Assembly (NCBI GenBank): GCA_018806915.1
Contig: JAGKQI010000064.1
Location: 1,116,001-1,180,000 of the forward strand
Source: Phytophthora colocasiae
Taxonomy: Eukaryota > Oomycota > Peronosporomycetes > Peronosporales > Peronosporaceae
Reading direction: 5' to 3'
DNA length: 64,000 nt
The stretch's first letter is position 1. Every line of letters starts with the position of its first letter. Shown here piece by piece: positions 33,208-43,500 of the stretch. The notes under the pieces are model-generated. The model was not told the DNA's origin, did not search any database, and saw nothing but the letters and a program-made list of their open reading frames with translations. Position numbers and translations under genes: made by a program.

Positions 33208-34150
33208 CGTACAAGTCCCGCGCGAAGCGCTTCCAACTCATCGTTGGAAGTGCGGTCAACGCCGACGCACTCGTCGGCGGATTCTCCAACCGCATCCTCT
33301 GGTACTGTAACCCAGTACCAGTACGTGTCAAGACGTTCAACGTCTCGACACTCGGTGTCTGCACTGCAGATACACCCGTCTCAGTCCCGGACTGAGACTC
33401 GCGCAGCTCCCTGAGCTTGCGCCGCGAAGGTCTACCGTGGAGCCCGGCTCCAGGTGCTCCACGTCCAAGGCATCGCACCTTGGACGGGACGTTATCGCAA
33501 TCGTCAGCGGATTCCTTCCGCTGACTCGCACTATCAAGCCCGGCTTGAGTGCCGCTCATCGCGTGCAGCGCTGCTGCACGTGAGCACGCAGGTTGTTCGG
33601 GTGCTGGGCGTTTGCAACCGCCAGCACCTCCTGTCGCGCAGTCGGATCCCTGAACCCCTGTGCCTCCATCCGCTCCCGGAGCGGATGAAGCAACCGCATC
33701 GTCGACTCTCGGAGTCGACGTGCTCTCGCTAGCTTCCTGCGCTAGCGAGTGTTCGCTTGTACACATATCGTCAGCTCCCATAGCTGACGCACGATCGCTA
33801 GTTCCCGGAACTAGCAGCGAACGTTCGCCTGTACACGCATCATCAGCTCCCGGAGCTGATGCACGATCGCTAGTTCCCAGAACTAGCAGCGACGCGCCAG
33901 TGGCGTCAGCTCCCAGAGCTGACGCACGCCTTTCGGTTCCCCGAATATTATTTGCTTCGTCAACTCCCAGAGTTGACGCGACGTCGTCGGCGCGTCCCTT
34001 GGGGGCTTGAAGTACCTCCAAGGATACCGGTAATACCGGTATTTTACCTTCCTTCAGGTGAATCGCATTCACCTGACCATCACTCATGTGACAAACATCA
34101 TTCAGATGTTTACGCGTCAGGTGATTCACATTCACCTGACCATCACTCAT
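33113..34150 (-). CDS. Element 2 protease-RT linker ORF
   Basis: A low-complexity frame between protease and RT contains three or four repeats of an S-D-R-A-S-A-P-G-A-D-D-type peptide. It ends with S-W-K-R-F-A-R-D-L-Y-D-G-R, a wording common just before RT in this group. The repeats coincide with an almost unbroken row of hairpins at 33660-33990. It has no known enzymatic function and would be part of the polyprotein. Confidence 0.55.
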   Translation of the reverse strand: MSDGQVNVNHLTRKHLNDVCHMSDGQVNAIHLKEGKIPVLPVSLEVLQAPKGRADDVASTLGVDEANNIRGTERRASALGADATGASLLVLGTSDRASAPGADDACTGERSLLVPGTSDRASAMGADDMCTSEHSLAQEASESTSTPRVDDAVASSAPGADGGTGVQGSDCATGGAGGCKRPAPEQPACSRAAALHAMSGTQAGLDSASQRKESADDCDNVPSKVRCLGRGAPGAGLHGRPSRRKLRELRESQSGTETGVSAVQTPSVETLNVLTRTGTGLQYQRMRLENPPTSASALTALPTMSWKRFARDLYDGRIEQICILSDIESGSRSRGAEAARRRWHH

Positions 34151-34346
34151 GTGACGCGACCCTTCGGCTCAGATTTCTGAGTCGACACACATTTTCTCAC
34201 AACGACTCTCGGAGTCGTTGATGGTCACCGGCCGCTGCTGCCTCAACTAAGGATCCACATGCACCGGCCGGTGCATGTGCAGCACTGACAGGGCCATCGC
34301 TCTCTGTCGCGCATGTGTTGTTGAAGCGTACGAGCGTACGCTTCTC

Positions 34347-34909
34347 CTAGTTGATCACCGGGTCATGCCGTGCAAGCCACGGCATGCCTAATACCAAGTC
34401 GAACTTATCGTCTAGATCCAAGACGATAAGATCTTCTACAAACGTCCTTCGTTTGTAAGAGAAGCGCACACGGACTACGCGCTTCTCAGTCCTCACGGTG
34501 GCACCTGTTGCCAACCGCACCTCCAACACGCCGCGAGGCGTGTCGGCCTCTTCGAAGTCAAGCCTCGAAGACTTCCCTGTCGAACAAAGTTGTTCGACGC
34601 GCCCGAGTCCACTAGGGCACGAAGAGAGTTCGCTCTCTTCGACATCACGTTCAGGATGACAAGGTTTGGCTTGTCATCTTGCTGCTTACAGCGAGAAACC
34701 TTCTCGCTAGGGGCAGCAGTCCTCATCGACGCGTGTCCAAGCTCGACACGCGAGACTGCATCACCAGTAGGACGCCCCGCGCCTACTGGTCCTTGGCGTT
34801 TTTGAACGCCCGCCCGCTGTGCACTCGCGTGCATAGTGACCGATGTTACTACACTTGTAACATCGAACCTTGCTGTTCCTACGCTGCTGTTGACCAGCAG
34901 TCGTAGCAC
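34347..34909 (-). pseudogene. Element 2 aspartic protease (frameshifted)
   Basis: The catalytic motif A-L-V-D-S-G-A-S-N-N-F-V lies near 34615-34580 in one frame. The second half, ending D-L-V-L-G-M-P-W-L near 34390-34365, lies in another frame. A stop at 34347 precedes the linker. The frame overlaps the 3' end of gag, as is usual where Gag-Pol is made by frameshifting, but the second shift inside the protease is damage. The stretch 34151-34346 has no ORF of its own. Confidence 0.78.
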
Positions 34910-35768
34910 TCGAGAGGTCCATAGGTTCCGGACCTCCCGTCTTCACAACAGGACGCGCCGGCTTCGGCGCGTTCGCATGGAGTTTAGCTTGACGCCGGCT
35001 AAACTCCTCTTGCATTGCAAGGCTGATCGCCTCCTCGAGAGTATTCGGATTCTCTCGGAAGAGATATGTTTTGACGGGACCATCTCTTAGTCTCTTCATG
35101 AACGTGACTACCTTGGTCGCCTCGTCGATCGGGTTGGCCACTATGTTCGATACCAAGTATCGAGCACGCTGGGCAAAGGTGTGAACATCATCCTTGCCCT
35201 GCTGCAGATCGAGAAACTCCGCTCTCGATCTGAACTCGTTCTTCGGGGGCTCAAACGCAAGCTTGAGCTCCACTTTGAACACCTCGTACGTGCTGAAGCA
35301 CGTAGGATCCGAGAGTCGGCGCCCATAGGCCCAACTCCTCGCACGTCCGCCAAGACATAACATGGCGAACGCGACCTTCGACATCGGATCGACGATACGT
35401 CGAGCCGCAACGGCTGTGTCGAGTTCGACAAGCCACCGAAGGAGGGTCTCGTCCTCCATCCCCGTGTAGGTACTCACGTGGAGTTTCAACGACTCCACGC
35501 GTGGCTTAGGGGAAGCCACCGAGGCAGCATCATCTCGTTGCTCCTTAACAATGTACCCCAGAGCAACACCGTGATGCTCTGTCGGCGATAGCGTACGAAG
35601 CATCGTAGCTACCGCTGCCTCTCCAATGACTTGTGAAAGTCTTTGGAGAGCTTCCCACTCTGGATCAGACAGGTGGGCGCAGTCCGTGCGCGTCACGGAC
35701 ATTTGAGGGGTCCCAGCGGATCCCTCATCCATTGGGGAGTTCTCTACCCCGCGTTCGTATGACTCCAT
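34761..35768 (-). CDS. Element 2 gag
   Basis: This intact 335-residue ORF starts 49 nt inside the 5' LTR. The Gag core (L-L-R-W-L-V-E-L-D and F-R-S-R-A-E-F-L-D-L-Q-Q-G) is at about residues 110-230. A single CX2CX4HX4C zinc knuckle, C-Y-K-C-S-N-I-G-H-Y-A-R-E-C, is near residues 308-321. The length is normal for a chromovirus gag. It would package the element RNA. Confidence 0.9.
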   Translation of the reverse strand: MESYERGVENSPMDEGSAGTPQMSVTRTDCAHLSDPEWEALQRLSQVIGEAAVATMLRTLSPTEHHGVALGYIVKEQRDDAASVASPKPRVESLKLHVSTYTGMEDETLLRWLVELDTAVAARRIVDPMSKVAFAMLCLGGRARSWAYGRRLSDPTCFSTYEVFKVELKLAFEPPKNEFRSRAEFLDLQQGKDDVHTFAQRARYLVSNIVANPIDEATKVVTFMKRLRDGPVKTYLFRENPNTLEEAISLAMQEEFSRRQAKLHANAPKPARPVVKTGGPEPMDLSSATTAGQQQRRNSKVRCYKCSNIGHYARECTAGGRSKTPRTSRRGASYW

Positions 35769-35799
35769 ACGAACGAACAGCAGTCGGTCGTGGGACGGA

Positions 35800-35815
35800 C
35801 TACAAAGTGCTACCA
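35800..35815 (-). other. Primer-binding site of element 2
   Basis: Two bases inside the 5' LTR the minus strand reads TGGTAGCACTTTGTAG, beginning with TGG as required for a tRNA 3' end. The matching tRNA is not determined. Confidence 0.65.
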
Positions 35816-35817
35816 GG

Positions 35818-35883
35818 TGTAAAGGGTCTACCTAGACCTATTAGGTGGCGTACACGTGCGCTTACGTATATGAGGAAGCGTGT
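35818..35883 (-). repeat. 5' LTR of element 2, truncated to about 66 bp
   Basis: It matches the first roughly 65 bp of 28039-28498 and then breaks off into the element-1-family LTR. The element therefore lacks its promoter end and cannot be transcribed normally. Confidence 0.85.
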
Positions 35884-37641
35884 ATAATATTAACCTTCAC
35901 CTGTACTGCAAAGGGGTCCAAGAGATCAGAAGTGTTCCTCGGAAAAGTGCACAAACTCCGAGAGACAACAACACTCAGTCTGATCGCCGGACTTTCCCCG
36001 ACGATGAGTGCCTAAAGGTTGGCAGAAAGCCTCTCAGAAGAACGTATCTCTGAGAGACCTCATCCCGTTGCCGTCCTGTGTGACGATGATGGTTCAAGGA
36101 ATACAGTTATACCCACAAGATACCAAGTATCGCGCACCGGACGTAGCGCACCCCGCGCATATCCCGACTGGACTTCGTGCGTTGTAGCATACGTGCTCCG
36201 CACCCTAAAAACACTCAAGGATTTCTGGTATCACGCATGGAAACTCTGATATCACACCATGAAGTCTGACGTACATGAAGTCCGACGTACATGAAGTCCG
36301 ACGTACATGAGTCCGATGTACATGAGTCTGATGAACATGATTCTGGTGAACAAGTCTGATGTGTCCGGCTTATACAAGCAATATTCCAGACATTTACCAG
36401 TTTCCGACGAACAGACTCCGACGTACAAGACTCCGATGAACAGACCCAAGTGTCACGACTCTGGTATTATGACTCTGATGTACACGATTCCGGAGTACAT
36501 GGTTCCGATGAACATGTCTCCGACGCACATGATTCCAGACCCTGATGAACAGGATACCAGACTCTGACACTCTGAAGTCCAACCCATACTGAAACCAAGT
36601 GTACCCAACACGACCTCACGCAATCAAGTGAAACGCAACCTGCTCATCCCTGTAATGACATCATTAAGTGTCGACTCAACAAGATCCGCTGTACCGACTA
36701 CTATAGTGAACCCAAGTGAAGATTCCTGAGTTATACTGAGACCAAGTGTATATGAGAATATGGAAGACAGAAGACAGAAGAAAGAGAGAGATACGAGATA
36801 GATAGCCAGAGATCAATTTGCCTCGTTGTAAAGAGTTCAATTTGCGTTATAACCCCAAAGTCGATTCGTCGGTTCATTGGAAAGTGTAAGGCCACGACAA
36901 AGCTTTGAGTCGTGTGATCTCTCACCTATCAAGCCCCGTTAGGTGGAGATCAGCGTAACGTAGAGACCTGAGAGGACCCACCTATTCCATTTATTAGTTG
37001 GGTCGTTTGTCTTGTCTCTAGCGGTAGCCCATTTCATATTGTACGTTTGGACAGGTTTTGGGAGCTAGACAGTCGCTCTCAAGACGCTCGGTAGACTGTT
37101 GTATATAATCGATAGTGTATTGGTTTAGTTTCCCTCTATATATTAGAGGGTGGTGCGCGAAAGTTACGGGAATACCAGACAGACCAGGTGTCTTGTGAAC
37201 ATTTCCCTAGTTGACCTGGAGAACTAGCCCACTGCTCAAGGGCCAGGAAAGAATAAGAGCAGCTACATATTTGTATATCAAAACTCTATATTGCGGTTAT
37301 CTCGGAAGTCTAATTGCTGGACTTCCCATTGTATTAATCTCTCTTTTGCCTTCAGAAATCTCCGGCGTACACAAGTGTTCACCGGAAAACGTTCGACTCT
37401 CAAGCGCTCCTGTGAGGATCAGAAGGATATCCGACGGTCTACGCAAGGAACCCCCACTCTCAGCACAAACTCTCACGACCCCGGCGAGGGTCTCATTACC
37501 AAGACAACGAACCTACGAGGACAGCACAAGGTAACACACGCCCACCTTGCTGTGCGACTCTGGTATCACTACCGGTAGTCACACTTCCAGGTTCACTGTA
37601 CGCCCCTGCACCGCGGTAAAAGTTGCACCGACTTCGCGACA
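35884..37641 (+). repeat. Solo LTR of the element 1 family, 5'-truncated (LTR3)
   Basis: It shares long blocks with LTR1 read in the opposite orientation, for example the stretches around CCCCGACGATGAGTGCCTAA and CTCTCAGAGATACG-type sequence. It ends CTTCGCGACA at 37641. About 160 bp at the start are missing, at the joint with the LTR of element 2. No internal region or primer-binding site follows. Confidence 0.85.
36255..36560 (+). repeat. Degenerate 14-15-bp tandem repeat inside LTR3
   Basis: A run of units of the type GAAGTCCGACGTACAT, decaying into GAGTCTGATGAACAT and similar, covers about 300 bp of the LTR. The corresponding part of LTR1 has different short repeats of an AGTCTGATATC word. 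Confidence 0.75.
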
Positions 37642-37803
37642 TAGCACTTTAAGTTTAAGTGCGTTGGAATAGGCATTCCGACGGTCCCGATGGATCATGC
37701 ACTCATCATCTATGTCATTGTCCTCCTCGCTTGAGTCGCTCCCAACTGTGCTATCGTCGCACATTCCCCACGTTCGCAAGCGGGTAGCGTCTGTGGTCTC
37801 CAT
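37642..37803 (-). pseudogene. N-terminal fragment of a pogo/CENP-B-type transposase
   Basis: From an ATG at 37803 the minus strand encodes an acidic leader and then R-R-N-A-Y-S-N-A-L-K-L-K-V-L. This resembles the start of the CENP-B/pogo-type helix-turn-helix DNA-binding domain. The LTR at 37641 cuts the frame directly after this motif, and nothing of the catalytic domain remains. It is the only coding trace of the TA-flanked transposon. Confidence 0.45.
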
Positions 37804-37941
37804 TTCGATTCTAATTTTGAGTGGCTTGAGAGGGTTTGCCTGCGCAGTGATTTCATTGGATATAAAATTTGTATACTGCCTTTTTTAAAAAACCTAATGT
37901 GTCGATGTTTAGTGTCCGTCGCATCTTTCCGTCCAAATCTG

Positions 37942-38421
37942 TAACGGGAGCTGGTGCGCGGTCCGGTGTACATCCAGGTTGCTGTGGATCCGCCGCAATA
38001 AGCTCGGCGACAACGGTTGCTTAACAATAGGGCTAGTGAAACGGCGAATGCCGCGTAGCAGCAGCGCGTGTTGGGCAGTCAGTCCAGGGTCGTAGCTTTG
38101 TTCAAACCGATGACGCCATCGTATCGCGCACAACTTAGAACAGATTGTACCATAAGAATTGCCCTGCTGTCGGCGGTTCATACCAAATTTCCACAAGAAG
38201 ACCGCGAAGGCGCCAAGTTGAGCGGTAGATTCCGAAGTTACGTTCCGCGGAAGCCGTGGTGAATACCGCATAAACTGGCACCACGATATCCATTGAGCCC
38301 ATGCCCGTGAGTAAGCTACCCGTGAGGATCCGGCCAGAGCTCCTGCTCGGAGTAACGCTCCCAGACCTCCAAGAGCATGCGCGAGCTCGCGGGGATGGTA
38401 ACCTGTGTCCAACCAGCACAC
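37942..38421 (-). pseudogene. Tyrosine recombinase, N-terminal half
   Basis: This frame carries the SAM-like core-binding half of the recombinase (S-R-V-A-Y-S-R-A-W-A-Q-W and S-Y-G-T-I-C-S-K-L-C-A-I-R-W-R-H). It ends at the inserted transposon's TA duplication, and the catalytic half lies at 27404-27966. The two halves are in one frame once the insertion is ignored. Confidence 0.8.
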
Positions 38422-39534
38422 AAGTTAGTAAACGCGTGAGCCTTTACCTGTGACTGCCAGACACGGCTGCCAGCGTCTGTCGTAACGTTCTCGGCGCCGG
38501 GAATATGCATCGCCGATGGCAGGGGTGTCCAACTCGGTGGATGCAGTAGCCAACTGTTCACACGTAGAAATGGTAGCGAGCCTCTTGAAGCGCGAGTAGT
38601 CGTAGTAGCATCTGGGCAAAGGGGTTACGAGACGACCTCCTGTTATTCCACGCGACCGCCGAGCTGTTATCGATCCGTAGCAGTACATGAACGTCGGGAT
38701 CGCCAGGCCTCGTTGGCCAAGCAGGACCCCAGACAAGTGAAGTATAGACATCACTCATGAGCTCACGTACGTTGATGTCCATCGAACTCCGGCGTCCCGC
38801 CTTCAGGTCTTGAACAGAAGAGAGCTCCTCCGCGTCAAAGCGGACGTGTAAATAATCTCGCTTAGCAGGGTAAAGAGCGCATAGTCCCTCATCGGTTGCA
38901 TCCATAAATATCTCTATCGCCGGCAATTGAGAGCACGTAAACCGAGATAGCGGGATTGCATTGATATCATCAGCTGCCAAAATTGCTAGGAACCACCGGA
39001 GATCGTCCCTGGCCCCGTCAGAAAGTGGGACAGCGCCAAAATGAGGTGCTCGTCGTTGAGCCGCAGCCAGACGCTGAAAGAACGGCGCCGCCGACCGTAC
39101 ACAAGTGGCGACATGACGCAAAGACCCGAGGACTTTGTTGAGCTCCGTTCGAGTCGCCCGGGACTGTGAACACGCAAGGCGCGAATGCGGTGACGGGTCT
39201 TGTCAATTTTCAGCTCTGGAATTGACAAGGATCGCCGGTGCAGATCCCAGCCAAGGCCAAGGGCAGTTCCTCGACAGAACCACGCGGTAAATTTGTCCTT
39301 GTTGCAGGCGGAGGGCCCTAAGATGTGGACCATCGCTGTCCGTACCGCTGTCGCTCCTTCGGCTAGTCGCGTTCCAATGTCCGGTTCTACGCAATTGTGA
39401 TCGTCGCACCATACTTTCCCGTCAAAGCGCGAAGCACCGCACGGAGGTTGTCCAGACCAGCGTGGTTTCGACGGCGAGTACAAATGGTTAATGGCTCCAC
39501 CAGCAACAGCGTATGATGCCGGTGAGTTTCGCAA
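38316..39534 (-). pseudogene. Ngaro/DIRS-type reverse transcriptase (3' part) and RNase H
   Basis: The RT remnant (39534 to about 39050) has the catalytic W-C-D-D-H-N-C-V-E-P-D-I-G-T-R-L wording typical of tyrosine-recombinase retroelements, followed by F-T-A-W-F-C-R-G-T-A-L-G-L-G-W. A shift leads to the RNase H frame (39121-38558), with F-M-D-A-T-D-E-G-L and R-I-D-N-S-S-A-V-A-W. Another shift leads to its end at H-I-P-G-A-E-N-V-T-T-D-A-G-S-R (near 38500). The 5' part of RT is missing. It is inactive. Confidence 0.8.
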
Positions 39535-40252
39535 AAAACGACCTCATTTTTGAACTCAGGAGCAAAGTTACCCTATATATCTAACTATCACTATTGGTTT
39601 TATAAATCTAAAGCGTTCATTTTGGTGGTGTCTTCACTTCTGCAGAGTACAATAGTTGTTGCTGAGCGTCGATCATATCGCGATAAATTGACCAGCTATA
39701 AACCCGAACAATGAACTTCTTCCACTTGTTGATAGTGAGTGTTGTTGTTCTCATCTGCGCCACAGTGCTAGTGACACTGGTAATTCTTTTCCGAGAATGT
39801 TACGAACGAGTAGTGTTGGCGCCAGTGGCGAGTAGGAGAGGGCAGGAGGAGGAGGCATCTCTGTCTCCAATTCTGAAAAGCTAGCCAAAATTTTCACGTC
39901 CTCCAAAGTGACGGATGATCAGCTCCAAACGTGGCTCGGCAAAAGGAAATCAGCCAAAGATGTCTTTTACCGTGTGAATTTGGAGAAGGCTGGCACGTGG
40001 ATCTTCGACGGCCTCAAGTTCAGTAAATGGGTCCAATACGTCGATAAATTGAGTGATACCCAGGGTTTGGTAATTTTCCGTAACTATTGCCGATATTGGC
40101 AATGTCATATTGCCATAATTTATTGCTCCTCAACCCCAATAACATGCAATTTTTTATACATGTCAATCTTGGCTATAGCCAAATGTCGTTGACATGTGTG
40201 GTTGTTTTGCCAATGGATGGTAGCGAGAACTATCGCCAAACGGGTGGTGTGG

Positions 40253-40570
40253 TGTTGTTTTCGCACTTGATAGTCGTAAAGCAAATTGCAAAGTGAATTA
40301 GAAAAACTTAAACGTAACAAAATGAAAGAGCTCGAACTACAGCTAGGAGCTCCCTCGAAGTAGCTTGAGCTTGAAGATGCATTTCCAGTGCAAGCCGTGC
40401 CTGACCGTTGTACTCCTTCCCTAGGAGACACATGGCTTGCCCCTGCGACTCCGGCTTGGAATCCGGCTTGTCCGGCGTGACGTCGTAGAGGATTCCTGTT
40501 GAAGTTGCAGGTGGTGGTGGCGGGCTTCAATCTCGCCAGCAACAGCTGCTGGAGCCAGCCGGCGACAACA
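40253..40570 (-). repeat. 3' LTR of element 4
   Basis: A 318-bp repeat with TGTTG...CAACA termini, matching 45854-46171 except at one base. The adjoining inner sequence is a purine tract on the minus strand (AAGAGGGCGG, 40571-40580), fitting the polypurine tract. Confidence 0.95.
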
Positions 40571-40587
40571 CCGCCCTCTTGAAATGC

Positions 40588-43500
40588 TTAGTCCTTGAGC
40601 AAAACTTGGAGATTCAAACTGGTCGCAAGCCGTTTGAATTTCGCTGTTTGACGGTGAGCGCGAATGAAATTTTTCACCATCACCGGCACATCCTCGAGTA
40701 GTGTAGTAGCCGGTTCCCACGAATCCTCAGCTTGTGAGAGACCGCGCCAAGTCACAAGGATTTCAAAACGTTTTTCGGCTTCGCTGTACCGAGTGTCCAG
40801 GAGACCTGAAACGACGTGCCCCTCGCTGTTATGGGCGATGTGGCGGAGCAGTTCTTCCGTGACATCTAAAGTGTCATCACTGTAGAATTTAAGCCTTGAC
40901 GCATGAACGTCACGCTCGTCGCCCGACAGCAGGTTCTTGACAGTAAAAATCCAAGAGGAAACTGTGTTGACGACCTGGGCAGGACCACACCATTTAACAC
41001 GAAGTTTCGCCCGCGTGTGAGCCCAGACGTCCGCATAAAGAACATAGTCCCCAATTGCATACTGCGCCATCTTGACGCCAGCGGAGCGGGCATTTCGTCG
41101 TCCCTTGGACCGAGCCGCCTGGCTCGCCTTTGCGACGGTTTTATGCATATTATCCAACGCGCTCTGAAGTGTGGTGAAAAGTTCCTCCCGAGTCGCCATG
41201 AGCTCGGACAGCGTCGTGGTTTCGAGAGGTGTAGGGAGCGAGATTGCGTCCAGTGGTGACATCGCAGGTAGCCCTGTCATGACTGTAACTGGAGCATGAC
41301 CGGCTAGGGATTTTGCCGGGGTATGGTTCAAAGCAAGCTGTACCAATTTCGTCAGTCGCGGCCAATCCCGGGTAGATAATCTCCACTCCGAAAGCAGGGA
41401 GCGAAAACAGCGAAGCGCCTCGCGCATTACTACTTCCACCGTACCATTAGCCCACGGGCAACGGGCAGTGGTAAAATGATGGTGAGCTCCCAGGGCATGC
41501 TGCAGCGACTGGATCACCTCATTCTTAAAATGAGTACCTTGGTCACTTACCCACGACAGGCAAACCCCAAACGCTGCGAACCAATCCATTAGGCACAAGT
41601 ATGTCGTTGCTGCTGTCGCTTCGGGCACCGCGAAAAACCAAACGTACTTAGAGGCGTCATCCTTGATCACCAAGATGTATTTGTCCTCACCAGACGAGTC
41701 ACCCATGAACAAATAATCCCAATGAATGAGCTCATTGGGACGCTCCGCATGCATAGCCTCCCCTAAAGGACGCGGTACGGGAGGCCCACCGACGACACTT
41801 ACACAGTGAAGACAGCGACCAACGAAAAACTTCACATCCGCAAATAAATCCGCCCACCAAAAACGTTTAGCAATGGCAGTAACCGTCGTGTCAAGTCCAC
41901 GGTGGCCTGCCACACCAAAATGACCAACGATACAGATGCGAAGTTGGAGTAAACCGTCCTCTGCTGGGATCCAAATCTGACCGGTTGTGAGGCGAAGAAC
42001 ACCGTGTGTATCCGCAGTGAGCTCCATGTCTACCGGAACAACCGCACCACCCTGAGAGTTAATCACATCTGAAAATGTCGGCCATTTAAAATCTTCCTGA
42101 AGCGTAGGCGAGTATTCGTAGGGAACGAGACGAATAGCGCAAATGTGCGGTAAAGTAGAACCCCAGCGGGAGAGAAGATCGGCCCAAACATTCTCGTTAC
42201 CCGCTATATCACAAATCTCATAGTCGTAGGCCATCAGAATAAGCGCCCAACGCTGGAGTTTGTCAGCCGTGTACTTCGGAACAGACGAAAGTACGCTCGA
42301 TGGATTAAAAATGAATCGAAGATTGCGGTGGTCCGTATAGAGGGTAAAACCTCCAGGTCTGTGTAGCAAATAGTCAGCTCGCTGACAAGTTGCGATGATT
42401 GCAAACGCCTCCTTCTCCACAATGGCCCATGAACGGGCTGCTCCCGAAAATGTTCCACTCAAAAACATGAGCGGTTCATGATGTTGCTCTGAAAACAAAC
42501 GAGCCCCGTGCTCAGGCGGAACCTGGGTGATTACTGCACCCCAGTGTGAAGCACTTGCGTCCGTGAACACTGATAACTTGTACTCAGGCTTGACATGGGC
42601 GAGTTCGACCGCGTTACCCAACGCTTGTTTGCAGGCGTTGATACAATCCGTGTGGATATCGGACCAACCAGCCTCGAGAAGCTGCACATGAGAGACCTGG
42701 CGCTTCGTCCGTCCCCCAGCGGCTTTGTAAACCGTTTCCATCAGGTCGACAAGAGGTTGAGTAAGCTTGTTATGTCCAGGTATAGACATCCGCATCCAAC
42801 CAAAAGCGCATATAAATTGCTGGAGATCTTGACCGGTAAGTGGAGGGCTTAATGACTGAAGGGCAGAGATCCGTTCGGGGTCGTGTCGGACACCCGTCTT
42901 GGAAATCACCCGACCACACCATTTAGCCTCATGAAGATAGAACGAGCACTTAGACGGATTCAGCTTTAGACCCTTCAACGCACACACCTTGAGAACACCC
43001 CTCAACAACTTAAGCAACCCGTTTTCCGTTTTTGCGTAACCGAGCAAGTCATCCAGCCAAATCAATAGTCCATTGTAGAGAAACTCCGCAAACATTTCCT
43101 GTACGGTGGCTTGGCAGTAGGCCACACTGTCAGAGCCGCCCATGAGCACACGAGTAGGTGTGAAGATACCCATGTCGGTTAGGAAGGAAAACAGCTCTTG
43201 ACACTCAAGAGACAATAGAAACTGCCAGTAACCCTTAAAAAAATCCAGAAGAAAATACAGCTCCGAGTCGGTCAAATAGTCCATAATCACTTCGAGAATT
43301 GGCATCGGCCAGAGCAACCGAAGCGTTTGAGCATTCACCCGACGAACATCCACCGTCATTCGAAAATCGCCTGGGTCCACCTTCTTGACGATCAAAGGCG
43401 GCGAGCACCATTTACTGTGAGGGTTTCGGTAGCAGAGCCCTGCATCGATCAACTCCTGCACGTGTTTCTTCATAAAGGCACGGTGCTCAGCATGATAGCG

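Larger units (their letters stand above)
28039..35883 (-). mobile_element. Element 2: hairpin-dense Ty3/gypsy chromovirus-type retrotransposon
   Basis: The complete left (3') LTR is 28039-28498, and the right (5') LTR is truncated (35818-35883). Minus-strand gag, protease, RT, RNase H, integrase and chromodomain lie between, and a plus-strand ORF occupies 28600-30122. Several frameshifts are present. Short perfect inverted repeats are packed throughout LTR, linker and coding sequence. Confidence 0.88.
27967..37941 (-). mobile_element. Pogo-like (Tc1/mariner superfamily) DNA transposon with nested LTR elements
   Basis: The left end starts CAGATTTGGACGGAAAGATG and the right end is its inverse. 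Both ends are flanked by TA (27965-27966 and 37942-37943), the Tc1/mariner target duplication. Its own sequence is only about 60 bp at the left (27967-28026) and 300 bp at the right (37642-37941). The rest is element 2 and an element-1-family LTR. Removing it restores the recombinase frame. Confidence 0.85.
27115..39534 (-). mobile_element. Ngaro-like tyrosine-recombinase retrotransposon, 5'-truncated, split by nested insertions
   Basis: The minus strand carries RT, RNase H and a tyrosine recombinase, the gene set of DIRS/Ngaro-type elements. Direct (not inverted) 46-bp repeats downstream of the recombinase favour Ngaro-type split direct repeats. The RT start is missing at about 39534. A DNA transposon at 27967-37941 divides the recombinase gene. 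Confidence 0.8.

Noticed and set aside
33660..33990. CRISPR-like array in the row of short repeats
   Set aside because: The units are hairpins of differing sequence with no constant repeat or spacers of even length, and the organism is a eukaryote.
28027..37641. Simple insertion of an element-1-family LTR into the pogo-like transposon
   Set aside because: The outer 5-bp flanks (TACGG on the left, TAGCA on the right) do not match, and both ends are the same LTR terminus, so a rearrangement is needed.
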